Assembly (NCBI RefSeq): GCF_000185145.2
Contig: NZ_GL833118.1
Coordinates: forward strand, 186,001-250,000
Direction of reading: 5' to 3'
DNA length: 64,000 nucleotides
From: Hoylesella oralis ATCC 33269
Lineage (GTDB): Bacteria > Bacteroidota > Bacteroidia > Bacteroidales > Bacteroidaceae
Shown here: piece after piece, positions 10,138 to 20,471 of the stretch
How the letters are laid out: each line of letters starts with the position of its first letter
How positions within the stretch are numbered: position 1 is the first letter of the stretch
Notes under the pieces: model-generated
What the model was told of the DNA's origin: nothing
The model's database searches: none
Seen by the model: only the letters and a program-made list of their open reading frames with translations
Translations under genes and position numbers: made by a program

Positions 10138-10351
10138 AAGGGTAAAGAGGTAAAAAGAACAGAACTGAGGGATGTGCGGGGTAAACCTATGGTTTAAAGC
10201 CGACAAATGGCATATCCAAGAGATTTAAATAGATAATCTAAACGCCTTAAACGGATATTCTAAGGATTTTTGTTCATCGGGCTGTGTCAAATATTTTTGC
10301 GCCCTGCTCTTTTTACCGTTTTGCTTTTCTACCTTTTTACCTTTAGGTTTA
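10138..10351 (-). repeat. Right arm of 214-bp inverted repeat (MITE-like)
   Basis: This is the inverted partner of 8885-9098. Differences visible by eye are single substitutions near 8927/10309, 8957/10279 and 9032/10204. Near identity over 214 bp in non-coding DNA implies recent duplication or ongoing recombination/gene conversion between the arms. Confidence 0.92.
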
Positions 10352-10396
10352 TCCTTTTACCTTTTTCTTTTTTTACCGTTAAAGATATGCGTTAAA

Positions 10397-10428
10397 TTTG
10401 CTGTTCTCACGATATTCCTTTATTTTTG
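10397..10428 (+). promoter_or_regulatory. Promoter of helicase-exonuclease gene
   Basis: The -33 element TTTG (10397-10400) and the -7 element TATTTTTG (10421-10428) are separated by 20 bp, an ideal match to the Bacteroidetes consensus. It lies outside and just right of the inverted repeat. Predicted transcription starts only about 7-13 nt before the coding sequence. Confidence 0.8.
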
Positions 10429-10447
10429 CGAAGATAAAATCGTGACC

Positions 10448-13147
10448 ATGATTACAAATAACGATAGAACTTGGACGCCCGATGCCTGTCAGTTAGAAGT
10501 AATACGGGCGCAAGGCGGCTATCATTTGGTGCTTGCACCGCCCGGATGCGGCAAGACGCAGATACTTACAGAACGCATACGCACGGCCCACGACGCCGGA
10601 ACAGATTATGCCGATATGCTTTGCCTGACGTTTACAAACAGGGCGGCACGCGGAATGAAAGAGCGCATTCGCACCCATCTCGGCGACCGAAGCGTAGAAG
10701 AAGTGTACGTAGGCAATGTACATCGTTTCTGTTCAAAGTTTCTTTATGATAACGGCATCATACCTGCAGAGAGTTCGGTGATAGACGATGACGATGCTAT
10801 CAGCATACTCGCGCGCTATTTGGATGAAGATGAATATGCCGTAAGTGCCAATTTCACGCGCCGCCGCCAGTATGCCGAAGTCATACAACTGGCGGGTTTC
10901 ATGCACCAGATTGCCTGCAATCATCCTCGCAGTCTGCGCATGCATCCCGAATGTATTACACAAAACGACGTAACGGCCATGCGCCGTATTTGCGCTGTAC
11001 AACGTATGCCGTTCGATGCGAAGGCCATGACAGATATCTTCGAGCATACGGATGTCTACTTCGAGACAGCCAAATCGGATGCTTACGACTTCGGTACGCA
11101 GCAGATCATCGGCGTGCTTTTGCGCAAAATGTCGTTGGCCTGTCACTACAAAAGCTACAAACAAAGCAATAAACTACTCGATTTCGAAGACTTACTCATG
11201 CTGTCTTACGATGCTTTACGGGCCGATTTGGCAGCACAGTATAAGCGTTATTCGTGGATACAGGTAGACGAGGTGCAGGATTTGAACCCGTTGCAGTTGG
11301 CCATTGTCGATGCCCTGACGGCGACAGAGGGCGTAACTACTGTTTATCTGGGCGACGAACAGCAGGCCATTTTCTCGTTTATGGGCGCTAAAACCGATAC
11401 GCTTGGGGTGCTGAAAGAGCGTTGCAACGGCAATATACACCACCTTAACGTGAACCATCGGTCGCCCGCATATTTATTGGAAGTATTCAACGATTATGCC
11501 GAGCAAGTGCTCCGTATCGACAAGGCGCTGCTGCCAGTGACTACGTATGCCCCGTGCAGACTGGGTGACGAGTTGCGATTGGTAGATTGCAACGTTGTGG
11601 AAACGGAATTGCACGAGGTGGCCGACATTGTCGGTCGCCTCTTCTTGAACGACGATACCGAAACTACAGCCATCATAGTTAATTCGAACAGCGATGCCGA
11701 TGCTATGAGCGAAGTGTTGCGTAAGCAACGTATGCCGCATTTTAAGGTATCGGGCGCCGATCTTTTTTCTTCGTCCGAAGTGAAACAGCTCTTCGCCCAT
11801 CTCAACATACTTGCCAACGAAAACAATTTTATTGCGTGGGCCCGCATGCTGAAAGGGTTGCACGTGTTCGAGTCGAATGCCGCATCGCGCAACTTCATGC
11901 GTGCGCTCTTAGACCGCGCCATGTTGCCTACAGATTTCCTGCTCTACGAGAATAGTACTTATGTGCAGGATTTCTACGAAGAATACGAGAACCGAGAGAT
12001 TGTGATATTCGATACCGAAACCACCGGTTTGAGCGTGTTCGAAGACGACATTCTGCAGATTGCGGCCGTGACGATATGCCGTGGCGAGGTGGTTAGAGGT
12101 TCCGAATTTAAGGTGTTTATCGCCACAGAGCGAGAGATACCTCGCAAATTAGGCGACATAGACAACCCGATTATCGAGGAGATGAAGCACAACCGTCTGC
12201 TCGGGCATGCCGAGGCGTTGCAACTGTTCATGAACTATGTGGGCGATAGAACGCTTCTTGGGCACAATGCAGATTACGACTATCATATCCTCGACTATAA
12301 TCTAAGGCGCTATCTGCCGCAGGTCAGCCTTGCCGAACGGTGCCCCAAATACTTCGATTCGCTGAAGTTGATCCGCTTACTCGAACCCGATTTACGCGAA
12401 TATAAGCTGAAATATCTGCTTTCTGTGTTGCACCTTGAGGGTGAAAACTCCCATTTGGCCGATGCAGACGTGCATGCTACGTGTAACGTTGTGGCCCATT
12501 GTTATCGTAAGGCTGCAGATATAATCGGCAGTCAGCGGCAGTTTATCGTGCAAAAACGGGTGCAGGAACGGGCCGAAGTACTGCGTAAAAGGTATGTCCA
12601 ACAGTACCTGCAGGCACGCCGCACTCTCTATCTGCGCCCCACAGAGGGGCAGCCTGCCATGGTCGGGGTGCTTGTCGGTTTCTATCGGTATATGCTTTCG
12701 GAACGGCTGATGGAACCGGTCGACAACCTTAACCGCATTGTGAGTTATCTTTGTGCCGACATGATAGATGTATCGGCTGCACCCTCTTTGGCCGAGCAGT
12801 TGAGTGCCTATAGCATGCAACTCAACACGCTGAAAGAGGCAGACTTATGCGGCAGCAGCGCTATAGACGACCGTATCTTCGTTACAACGGTACATAAAGC
12901 CAAGGGACTTGAGTTCGATAACGTTGTTATATTTGATGCTGTCGAGGGTAGGTATCCCAACTATTTCAACAAAGACAACCCTATAATGGTGGCGGAAGAC
13001 GCTCGTAAATTCTACGTAGCCATGTCGCGTGCCAAGAAACGGTTATATGTAGCCTACTCGTCTGTCCGCATCGACTATCATAACCGTCCGCAACCGCGAC
13101 AATTGACACGCTTTATGCAGCCCATAGCAAAATATTTTACTACATAG
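10448..13147 (+). CDS. UvrD-family SF1 helicase with inserted DEDDh 3'-5' exonuclease domain
   Basis: About 899 residues. Helicase motifs run in order: Walker A APPGCGKTQ near residue 33, motif II VDEVQDLN, motif III GDEQQAIFSFMGA and motif IV NHRS. A complete DnaQ-like exonuclease follows at about residues 515-690 (IFDTETTG, then GHNADYDYH, then HLADADVHATC). Helicase motifs then resume with TVHKAKGLEF near residue 813 and YVAMSRAKKR near 857. The polypeptide therefore could unwind DNA and degrade 3' ends, pointing to repair or recombination work. I prefer the ATG at 10448; a GTG six bases upstream is also in frame. The gene is monocistronic with its own promoter. The helicase and exonuclease calls are secure; the substrate is unknown. 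Confidence 0.92.
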   Translation: MITNNDRTWTPDACQLEVIRAQGGYHLVLAPPGCGKTQILTERIRTAHDAGTDYADMLCLTFTNRAARGMKERIRTHLGDRSVEEVYVGNVHRFCSKFLYDNGIIPAESSVIDDDDAISILARYLDEDEYAVSANFTRRRQYAEVIQLAGFMHQIACNHPRSLRMHPECITQNDVTAMRRICAVQRMPFDAKAMTDIFEHTDVYFETAKSDAYDFGTQQIIGVLLRKMSLACHYKSYKQSNKLLDFEDLLMLSYDALRADLAAQYKRYSWIQVDEVQDLNPLQLAIVDALTATEGVTTVYLGDEQQAIFSFMGAKTDTLGVLKERCNGNIHHLNVNHRSPAYLLEVFNDYAEQVLRIDKALLPVTTYAPCRLGDELRLVDCNVVETELHEVADIVGRLFLNDDTETTAIIVNSNSDADAMSEVLRKQRMPHFKVSGADLFSSSEVKQLFAHLNILANENNFIAWARMLKGLHVFESNAASRNFMRALLDRAMLPTDFLLYENSTYVQDFYEEYENREIVIFDTETTGLSVFEDDILQIAAVTICRGEVVRGSEFKVFIATEREIPRKLGDIDNPIIEEMKHNRLLGHAEALQLFMNYVGDRTLLGHNADYDYHILDYNLRRYLPQVSLAERCPKYFDSLKLIRLLEPDLREYKLKYLLSVLHLEGENSHLADADVHATCNVVAHCYRKAADIIGSQRQFIVQKRVQERAEVLRKRYVQQYLQARRTLYLRPTEGQPAMVGVLVGFYRYMLSERLMEPVDNLNRIVSYLCADMIDVSAAPSLAEQLSAYSMQLNTLKEADLCGSSAIDDRIFVTTVHKAKGLEFDNVVIFDAVEGRYPNYFNKDNPIMVAEDARKFYVAMSRAKKRLYVAYSSVRIDYHNRPQPRQLTRFMQPIAKYFTT

Positions 13148-13207
13148 AAGGTGGCAAAATAAGGGGGCTTCCTCTGCCTTTACCGTCTTCTATTTCTATC
13201 CATTTAT

Positions 13208-13238
13208 TTTGCCGTTTACCTATTTTAATTTATCTTTG
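13208..13238 (+). promoter_or_regulatory. Promoter of OPT transporter gene
   Basis: TTTG (13208-13211) and TATCTTTG (13231-13238) are 19 bp apart, matching the Bacteroidetes consensus. It lies 26 bp upstream of the ATG at 13265. Confidence 0.8.
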
Positions 13239-13264
13239 CAAGCACAATACAAATAAAAAACACG

Positions 13265-15253
13265 ATGGAAAAGAAAGAAAAAGAGACGGTGCAGCTGCCC
13301 GAAAACGCATTCCGAGAGTTGAAAGACGGTGAAGAATACACTCCTGTGATGAGTCCTCAGCAGAACTATCCGGAGGTAACGGGGTGGTCGGTTACATGGG
13401 GTATCCTCATGGCAATGCTCTTCTCGGCCGCTGCGGCATACCTCGGACTGAAGGTAGGACAAGTGTTTGAGGCTGCCATACCGATAGCTATCATCGCTGT
13501 AGGGCTATCCTCGGCGTCACATCGTAGCAAGGTATTGGGCGAAAATGTCATTATACAGAGCATAGGTGCCTGCTCCGGCGCCGTTGTAGCGGGCGCCATC
13601 TTCACGTTGCCGGCCATTTATATCCTGCAAGCCAAGTATCCTGAGATGAGTGCATCGTTCCTCAAAATATTCATTTCGTCGCTTCTTGGAGGCGTCATCG
13701 GTATACTTTTTCTTATTCCGTTCCGCAAATACTTCGTGAGCGATATGCATGGAAAATATCCGTTCCCCGAGGCTACCGCCACTACACAGGTGCTTGTGTC
13801 GGGCGAAAAGGGCGGAAGTCAGGCCAAGCCCTTACTTCTTGCAGGCTTAGTAGGCGGACTTTACGACTTTATAGTGGCCACCTTGGGGTGGTGGAACGAA
13901 AACTTTACGTCGCGAGTTGTTGATTTCGGCGCTGCTATCGCCGATAAATTAAAGCTCGTGTTCAAGGTAAATACAGGCGCAGCCGTATTGGGTTTGGGGT
14001 ATATCATCGGCTTTCGTTATTCGTTGATTATCACTCTGGGTTCGTTGGCTGTGTGGTGGCTCATTGTTCCGGGTATGGCTTTCCTCTTTCACGACCACGT
14101 GTTAAGTGCATGGGACCCGTCGATTACGGCGACTGTAGGTGCCATGTCGCCCGAACAGATATTCACTTCGTACGGCAAAAGCATCGGTATAGGGGGCATA
14201 GCCATGGCAGGTATCATCGGTATCATCAAGTCGTGGGGCATCATTAAGGGTGCCGTATCGCTCGCAGCCGGCGAAATGAAAGGCAAAGACGATACACAGA
14301 AGACCGTTAAACGTACGCAACGCGACATTTCTTTCAAGGTGATAGCCATCGGTTCCGCTATTACGATCCTCATTACTTTCTTGTTCTTTTGGTTCGGAGT
14401 GATGGACGGGAACCTGCTCTTTGCCGTGGTCGGCATACTATTGGTTACCATTATAGCTTTCTTATTTACCACAGTTGCCGCCAATGCCATCGCTATTGTA
14501 GGCTCCAATCCCGTATCGGGAATGACGCTGATGACACTCATTCTCGCCTCTGTTGTGATGGTGGCGGTAGGATTGAAGGGCACTGCAGGCATGCTGGCCG
14601 CACTGATTATGGGCGGTGTAGTATGTACGGCGCTGTCGATGGCGGGCTCTTTTGTAACCGATTTAAAGATAGGTTACTGGCTTGGAACTACGCCCAAGAA
14701 GCAAGAGGCATGGAAATTTCTCGGTACGCTCGTAAGTGCCGCTACCGTTGGAGGCGTAATGATGCTGCTCAATGAGACCTACGGATTTACGACAGGTCAG
14801 CTGGCTGCGCCTCAAGCAAATGCTATGGCTGCGGTGATAGATCCGCTGATGAATGGCGTAGGCGCCCCGTGGATTCTTTATGCCATCGGTGCCTGTATCG
14901 CCATAGTGCTTACGCTGTGTCGCATACCGGCATTGCCTTTTGCCCTCGGAATGTTCATTCCGATACAACTCAACATACCTCTGCTTGTGGGAGGTGCCGT
15001 GAATTGGTTCGTTACATCGCGCTCGAAGGATGCCGAAACCAATAAGCAACGCGGCGAAAAGGGCACGTTGCTCGCCAGCGGATTTATAGCCGGAGGCGCG
15101 TTGATGGGTGTTGTAAGTGCGCTGCTTCGCTTTGGAGGCGTCGAATTAATTAGCGATAATTGGCTTGCAAATCCGCTTTCGGAGCTATGCTCGCTGGTTG
15201 CATACGTGTTGCTGATAGGATATTTCGTTAGAGCAACGAGGGAAAGTAAATGA
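13265..15253 (+). CDS. OPT family oligopeptide transporter
   Basis: The 662-residue polytopic inner-membrane protein carries the N-terminal OPT signature TGWSVTWGILMAMLFSAAAAYLGLKVGQ and KYPFPEATATTQVL, then more than a dozen hydrophobic segments. The family takes up oligopeptides or metal-chelating peptides by proton symport. The best guess in Bacteroidales is peptide import, consistent with peptidases nearby, although co-regulation is not shown. Length fits the prokaryotic OPT group. It has its own promoter, and a GC-rich imperfect hairpin follows. Confidence 0.93.
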   Translation: MEKKEKETVQLPENAFRELKDGEEYTPVMSPQQNYPEVTGWSVTWGILMAMLFSAAAAYLGLKVGQVFEAAIPIAIIAVGLSSASHRSKVLGENVIIQSIGACSGAVVAGAIFTLPAIYILQAKYPEMSASFLKIFISSLLGGVIGILFLIPFRKYFVSDMHGKYPFPEATATTQVLVSGEKGGSQAKPLLLAGLVGGLYDFIVATLGWWNENFTSRVVDFGAAIADKLKLVFKVNTGAAVLGLGYIIGFRYSLIITLGSLAVWWLIVPGMAFLFHDHVLSAWDPSITATVGAMSPEQIFTSYGKSIGIGGIAMAGIIGIIKSWGIIKGAVSLAAGEMKGKDDTQKTVKRTQRDISFKVIAIGSAITILITFLFFWFGVMDGNLLFAVVGILLVTIIAFLFTTVAANAIAIVGSNPVSGMTLMTLILASVVMVAVGLKGTAGMLAALIMGGVVCTALSMAGSFVTDLKIGYWLGTTPKKQEAWKFLGTLVSAATVGGVMMLLNETYGFTTGQLAAPQANAMAAVIDPLMNGVGAPWILYAIGACIAIVLTLCRIPALPFALGMFIPIQLNIPLLVGGAVNWFVTSRSKDAETNKQRGEKGTLLASGFIAGGALMGVVSALLRFGGVELISDNWLANPLSELCSLVAYVLLIGYFVRATRESK

Positions 15254-15349
15254 AAGAAGAGGGATAAATGGTGAAGGGAGTGCCCTCCTTCCGGCTTTTC
15301 CCATAGGGAGGAGGCAACCTCGCATTATCGAATTAAGGAAATATAAATA

Positions 15350-17545
15350 ATGTGTATGAAGAGAATAGTACTTGCTTTATGGCTTTGTATGCTTACACTC
15401 GGCATGATGGGGGTGCCGGCTAAGCGAGGAATTTGGCAGACCATCCGACTGAAAGACGGTACGACGGTGCGCGTAATGCTATGCGGTGATGAGCGTATGC
15501 ATTTCTGGCGTTCGGCCGAGGGTGTACGTTATGTGGAAGATGAAGATACTCCTAATTTCTATAAAGTGTTGAATGAAGAGGTGTTCCGTAAGAATTTATC
15601 GGCGCGAAATAAGAGATTTCTTTCTGTCAGAAAGGCAAGACGCCGCGTTATTCAGAACACCCAGCCGACGACAGTCTACACCGGTAAGAAGAAAGGACTT
15701 ATCATTTTGGTGCAGTTCAACGACTCTACGTTTAAGAAAGGTCATGATAAGAATTATTATAATAAGGTGGCGAATGGGGAGAATTTTACATCGGATGAAG
15801 GCTTTAGAGGTAGCATCTCTGATTATTTCAAGGCGCAAAGTGGAGGATTGTTCGAACTGAATTTCGATGTCGTAGGGCCTGTCAAACTGCCAAATCCGGC
15901 CTCTTATTACGGCGGAAATGGCCGTACGGGCCAAGATTTAAGGCCGGGTACCATGGTTGCACAGGCCTGTCAGGCTGTACAGGATAGTGTGGATTTTGCG
16001 CAATACGATTGGGATGGCGACGGTGAAGTAGATCAGGTGCTGGTGATTTATGCTGGTATGGGAGAGGCAGACGGTGGGGCGTCGGCTTCTATATGGCCGC
16101 ATGAATGGGCTTTGAGTGCTTCGGAATATGGGACAACCCTGAAGATCGATAACGTAATAGTGGATACCTATGCCTGCGGAAACGAGATGCAAGCGGGTGG
16201 AGTCGTGAATGGTATTGGCACTATCTGCCATGAGTTTTCACATTGTTTGGGCTTTCCCGATACTTATGACATCGGGTATAAAGGTAATTACGGTATGGGC
16301 AGTTGGGATTTGATGTGTGCCGGAAATTATAACGGCAATACCTTTTGCCCTGCCGGATATACTGTTTATGAAAAGATGATATGCGGTTGGCTCACTCCGG
16401 AAGAACTGACTACCGATAAAGAGATAAGAGAATTGAGGCCTTTGAGCGAGGGTGGAGGCGCCTACATTATATATAATGATAGTAATAGGAACGAATATTA
16501 TCTGCTTGCTAACCGCCAACAAACGGAATGGGATGCCCGTTTGGCTGCATCAGGTTTACTGATTACGCACGTCGATTACGATGAAAATTGCTGGAATAAT
16601 AATGTGGTGAATACCTTGGGCAGTTTCCGTCAGAGCGATGGATATAGTGACGATTTCGCCAATGACCATCAACGACTTACCATCTTTCATGCCGATAACG
16701 ATGACGACAGTGCCTATTGGGATGGCGATTTGATGCAATATACAAGGATGACCGAGGCAGGTGATACCTATCCGTACCGTGCTAACGACAGTTTGACTAA
16801 CAATTCGATACCGAAAGCCATTTTGTATAATGCCAATAAAAGTAAATCGTTGCTGATGAACAAGGCAGTAAAAGGCATTACGCAATTTGATGATGGCACG
16901 ATCGGTTTTAATTTCTATGTCGTTCCGGAGAGTAATTTGAATGCGGATAGGATAGTAAAAGGCGATACTGTTTTTTATGAATCGTTCGATCAATGTGCCG
17001 GTTCTGGTGGTAATGACCGTAAATGGAATGGTCGTATAGCCAATGGAGGCTTCTCTCCGGATAACCAAGGATGGGAGGGAAAATACGAATATGGTGCCGA
17101 CAGATGTGCCAGATTCGGGACGGTAAAGATTGACGGAGTGGTGACGACACCATCGTTTAATGTCGTTGGAACGGCGATTTTGACTTTTAAAATAGCTGCT
17201 TGGAATAGCGCAAATGATGGAACTACGGTCGATCTCCGCGTAACCGATGGCTTCTCGATCGCTCCTTCGGTGTTGAAGATCAATAAAGGATCGTGGACAG
17301 AATGTACAGCTATCATTACTGGAACGGGAAATGTCAGGGTTACATTTATGCCCAAGAAACGTTTTTTCCTCGATGAAGTTTTGGTAAGAAAATCGGGTAC
17401 TACCGATATCCGCCATGTCAATCGGGAACAGACGGCCATCCGAGAGGTTCGAATATATAATATTCAGGGCCAATACCTCGGTTCTAATCTCGACGCTCTG
17501 CCTAAAGGTCTTTATATAGTGAATGGCAAGAAGGTGGTAAAATAG
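15350..17545 (+). CDS. Secreted M6-family metalloprotease with T9SS-like C-terminal tail
   Basis: The 731-residue protein has a signal peptide (CMKRIVLALWLCMLTLGMMG; ATG 15350 or 15356) and an M6 (immune inhibitor A-like) catalytic domain at about residues 110-420. The zinc motif HEFSHCLGFPD is at about residue 294, and MGSWDLM is the expected Met-turn region. A beta-sandwich follows. The last ~45 residues (VRIYNIQGQYLG...LPKGLYIVNGKKVVK) look like a type A sorting domain of the type IX secretion system, so it is probably exported to the surface. PorE-like and PorQ-like components lie 17-30 kb downstream. It may process host or dietary proteins; that role is inference. Confidence 0.9.
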   Translation: MCMKRIVLALWLCMLTLGMMGVPAKRGIWQTIRLKDGTTVRVMLCGDERMHFWRSAEGVRYVEDEDTPNFYKVLNEEVFRKNLSARNKRFLSVRKARRRVIQNTQPTTVYTGKKKGLIILVQFNDSTFKKGHDKNYYNKVANGENFTSDEGFRGSISDYFKAQSGGLFELNFDVVGPVKLPNPASYYGGNGRTGQDLRPGTMVAQACQAVQDSVDFAQYDWDGDGEVDQVLVIYAGMGEADGGASASIWPHEWALSASEYGTTLKIDNVIVDTYACGNEMQAGGVVNGIGTICHEFSHCLGFPDTYDIGYKGNYGMGSWDLMCAGNYNGNTFCPAGYTVYEKMICGWLTPEELTTDKEIRELRPLSEGGGAYIIYNDSNRNEYYLLANRQQTEWDARLAASGLLITHVDYDENCWNNNVVNTLGSFRQSDGYSDDFANDHQRLTIFHADNDDDSAYWDGDLMQYTRMTEAGDTYPYRANDSLTNNSIPKAILYNANKSKSLLMNKAVKGITQFDDGTIGFNFYVVPESNLNADRIVKGDTVFYESFDQCAGSGGNDRKWNGRIANGGFSPDNQGWEGKYEYGADRCARFGTVKIDGVVTTPSFNVVGTAILTFKIAAWNSANDGTTVDLRVTDGFSIAPSVLKINKGSWTECTAIITGTGNVRVTFMPKKRFFLDEVLVRKSGTTDIRHVNREQTAIREVRIYNIQGQYLGSNLDALPKGLYIVNGKKVVK

Positions 17546-17568
17546 TAGGATAGGTTATTTGATACAAA

Positions 17569-17620
17569 AAAGGAGCAAGGATAAACCGCATGTGCAGCAT
17601 TCCTTGCTCCTTTGTTTTTT
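17569..17620. terminator. Bidirectional terminator between M6 protease and clpB
   Basis: A perfect 13-bp stem is formed by 17569-17581 and 17601-17613 (core GGAGCAAGG/CCTTGCTCC) with a T-run after it on the + strand (17615-17620) and an A-run before it (17566-17571). It serves both convergent genes. Confidence 0.9.
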
Positions 17621-17645
17621 ATAGAAATTATATCTCTATGGGCGA

Positions 17646-20237
17646 TTAATTCCTAAATATTAAATGTCCTTCTTTTACATCAATGATGATTGGTTTATCG
17701 CGTAAAACGTTGTCGGAAAGTAGAGATTTCGACAGATCATTGAGCACATACCGCTGGATGGCACGCTTTACAGGACGGGCACCGAACTCGGGATCGAAGC
17801 CTACATCGGCAAGATAGTCGATGGCATCAGGTGTCCAATTCAGCGTAAAGCCTTGTGCGAGCAGCATCTTTTGCACGTTTTTCATCTGTAAAATTACCAC
17901 CTTGGCGATTTCATCCTTTGTAAGTGGCATGAACATAATGGTTTCATCGATACGGTTGAGGAACTCCGGACGGATGGTACGCTTTAGCATTTCCATCACT
18001 TCGCGTTTGGTCTCGGCGATCTTTTCCTCACGGTTGGTATCGTTCATCTGTTCGAATTGCTGTTGAATATATTGGCTGCCGAGGTTCGAGGTCATGATGA
18101 TGATCGTGTTCTTGAAGTTCACCGTGCGCCCTTTGTTATCGGTCAGTCGGCCGTCATCAAGCACTTGAAGCAGGATATTGAATACATCCGGATGCGCTTT
18201 CTCTATCTCGTCGAATAGCAATACGCTATAGGGTTTGCGTCTAACTGCCTCGGTTAGCTGTCCTCCCTCGTCATATCCGACGTATCCGGGAGGCGCTCCA
18301 ATGAGACGAGACACACTGAATTTCTCCTGATATTCGCTCATATCGATGCGTGTCATCATCGTTTCGTCGTTAAAGAGGTACTCTGCAAGAGCCTTAGCAA
18401 GTTCGGTTTTGCCTACTCCTGTGGTACCCAAGAAGATGAAAGAGGCTATTGGACGCTTAGGATCTTGCAATCCGGCGCGGCTTCTCCTTACGGCATCGGC
18501 TACTGCAGTGATGGCCTCGTCTTGTCCGATAACGCGTTTGTGAAGTTCTTCTTCGAGGTGTAACAGTTTATCGCGCTCGCTCTGCATCATACGGGTGACG
18601 GGGATACCAGTCCAACGGCTAACTACTTCAGCTATATCATCGGCCGTTACCTCCTCGCGAACCATAGCCTCACCGCCCTGAGTTGCCTTAAGTTGCAGCT
18701 GTATATTGTCTATATCGTCCTGCAAACTCTTCAGTTTGCCGTAACGTATCTCGGCTACACGCTCGTAATTCCCCTCGCGTTCCTGTCGTTCAGCTTCGTA
18801 TTTAAGGTGCTCCATCTCCTGTTTGTCTTGCTGAATTTTATTGACCAAGCTCCTTTCACCTTCCCATTTGGCGCGGAATTGATGCTCCTGATCTTTCAAA
18901 TCTGCAATCTCTTTGTCCAACAGAGTGATCTTCTCCTTGTCGTTCTCGCGCTTGATAGCCTCGCGTTCTATCTCCAATTGCTTCAGTTTACGTGTAATCT
19001 CGTCCAATTCTTCGGGCACTGAATCGCGCTCCATTCGCAATTTAGCAGCGGCTTCATCCATCAAATCTATCGCTTTATCGGGCAAGAAGCGGTCGGAGAT
19101 GTACCGTTCAGAGAGCTTAACTGCCGCTATGCAGGCATCATCCTGTATGCGCACCTTATGATGGTTCTCGTAACGTTCCTTCAATCCGCGCAGAATAGAT
19201 ATGGCATCCACCTCGTCGGGCTCGTCTACCATTACCGTCTGGAAACGACGTTCCAATGCCTTGTCTTTCTCGAAGTATTTCTGATACTCGTTTAGAGTAG
19301 TGGCCCCGATGGCACGGAGCTCACCTCTGGCCAAAGCAGGTTTCAATATATTGGCCGCATCCATGGCACCTTCGCCGCCTCCACCGGCACCCACGAGGGT
19401 ATGTATCTCATCTATAAACAAGATAATATTGCCGTTCGAGCCCGTTACTTCCTTAATTACCGCTTTCAAACGTTCTTCGAATTCGCCTTTGTACTTGGCT
19501 CCGGCAACCAATGCACCCATATCCAAGGAGAAAAGTTGCTTGTCTTTCAGGTTCTCGGGCACATCTCCACGCACGATACGTTCGGCAAGTCCTTCCACTA
19601 TAGCGGTCTTTCCCGTTCCCGGTTCGCCTATCAGAATAGGGTTATTCTTGGTACGTCTCGACAGTATCTGCAGCACCCGTCTGATCTCTTCGTCGCGTCC
19701 GATCACGGGATCGAGCTTGCCCGACCGTGCATCTTCTACCAGATTACGGGCGTATTTACTCAACGATTGATAGTTTTCATCACCGCTTTGCGATTGTACA
19801 TGCTGCCCCTGTCGCAATTCCATGATAGCCTTACGCATGTTGTCCTCCGTACATCCCGCGTCTTTCAGTATGCGACTCGCCGTCGAGTTCACGCTCAACA
19901 GCGCCAAGAGCATGGGTTCGAGCGAAACGAATTCATCGCCCAGTTTCTGCGACAAGTCCAAAGTGGCCTGCAAAACCCTGTTGGCGTCGTTGCTGAAATA
20001 AGGTTCTCCGCCCGATACTTTCGGCAGATGCGCTATTTCCGACTGCAACAAAGTCTCCACCTGCTGGCTGTTTACGCCGAGTTTTTGGAAGATATAGTTG
20101 GTCACGTCTCTGCCTTTATTCATGATACCTTGCAGCAGATGTATCGGTTCTATAGTCTGCTGTCCGGCTTGTTGCGCAATGTTAAGAGCCTCTTGTACGG
20201 CCTCTTGCGCTTTAATAGTAAACTTATCGAATGTCAT
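17646..20237 (-). CDS. clpB: ATP-dependent disaggregase ClpB
   Basis: The 863-residue Hsp100 chaperone, which with DnaK pulls proteins out of heat-induced aggregates, is complete. It has the N-terminal Clp-N double repeat, the first AAA+ module with Walker [10 protein letters not shown], the coiled-coil M domain (about residues 410-530, very charged) and the second AAA+ module with GTTGVGKTE. It lacks the IGF/L ClpP-docking loop expected of ClpA/ClpX. An unusually strong Shine-Dalgarno sequence (AAGGAG, RC of 20241-20250 region) lies before the ATG, rare in this phylum. It is divergent from the glutamine synthetase gene. Confidence 0.97.
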   Translation of the reverse strand: MTFDKFTIKAQEAVQEALNIAQQAGQQTIEPIHLLQGIMNKGRDVTNYIFQKLGVNSQQVETLLQSEIAHLPKVSGGEPYFSNDANRVLQATLDLSQKLGDEFVSLEPMLLALLSVNSTASRILKDAGCTEDNMRKAIMELRQGQHVQSQSGDENYQSLSKYARNLVEDARSGKLDPVIGRDEEIRRVLQILSRRTKNNPILIGEPGTGKTAIVEGLAERIVRGDVPENLKDKQLFSLDMGALVAGAKYKGEFEERLKAVIKEVTGSNGNIILFIDEIHTLVGAGGGGEGAMDAANILKPALARGELRAIGATTLNEYQKYFEKDKALERRFQTVMVDEPDEVDAISILRGLKERYENHHKVRIQDDACIAAVKLSERYISDRFLPDKAIDLMDEAAAKLRMERDSVPEELDEITRKLKQLEIEREAIKRENDKEKITLLDKEIADLKDQEHQFRAKWEGERSLVNKIQQDKQEMEHLKYEAERQEREGNYERVAEIRYGKLKSLQDDIDNIQLQLKATQGGEAMVREEVTADDIAEVVSRWTGIPVTRMMQSERDKLLHLEEELHKRVIGQDEAITAVADAVRRSRAGLQDPKRPIASFIFLGTTGVGKTELAKALAEYLFNDETMMTRIDMSEYQEKFSVSRLIGAPPGYVGYDEGGQLTEAVRRKPYSVLLFDEIEKAHPDVFNILLQVLDDGRLTDNKGRTVNFKNTIIIMTSNLGSQYIQQQFEQMNDTNREEKIAETKREVMEMLKRTIRPEFLNRIDETIMFMPLTKDEIAKVVILQMKNVQKMLLAQGFTLNWTPDAIDYLADVGFDPEFGARPVKRAIQRYVLNDLSKSLLSDNVLRDKPIIIDVKEGHLIFRN

Positions 20238-20441
20238 GTTTTATCTCCTTTCTTATTTATTTTTCTATACTGTTTCCATCAAATTATATGCCTGATCCGC
20301 ACGCAATGCCAAACTGTCGCTATAGAATGCCAATCTGTCTTAAATAGATATGCTTCCTATCGGCCGTACACCTGTTGTCTGTCTGCGGTAGAGATATGGT
20401 TTGTTTGTCGTGCTTGTTCCGAAAAATCCCTGCCGAATGCT

Positions 20442-20471
20442 TGCTTACCTTATATTTATTCTGTATATTTG
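20442..20471 (+). promoter_or_regulatory. Promoter of glutamine synthetase gene
   Basis: TTG (20442-20444) and TATATTTG (20464-20471) are spaced by 19 bp, matching the Bacteroidetes consensus; the coding sequence begins 34 bp downstream. Nearby lies GTCTTAAATAGAT (about 20338), similar to AT-rich palindromes seen at 24370 and 42052. Confidence 0.7.

Larger units (their letters stand above)
10090..10447. other. Interval holding right repeat arm and helicase promoter
   Basis: These 358 bp contain a purine-rich tract just after the barrel gene (10094-10137), the right inverted-repeat arm (10138-10351), a pyrimidine-rich tract and then the promoter of the helicase gene (10397-10428). No coding sequence is seen. 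Confidence 0.65.

Noticed and set aside
10442..10461. Resemblance of GTGACCATGATTAC to the lacZ start region
   Set aside because: The short match is coincidence; it is followed at once by the helicase coding sequence and no vector DNA is seen.
16556..17473. 305-codon open frame opposite the M6 protease
   Set aside because: Composition rich in Ile/Arg/Thr without domain resemblance; the sense protein has motifs across this region.
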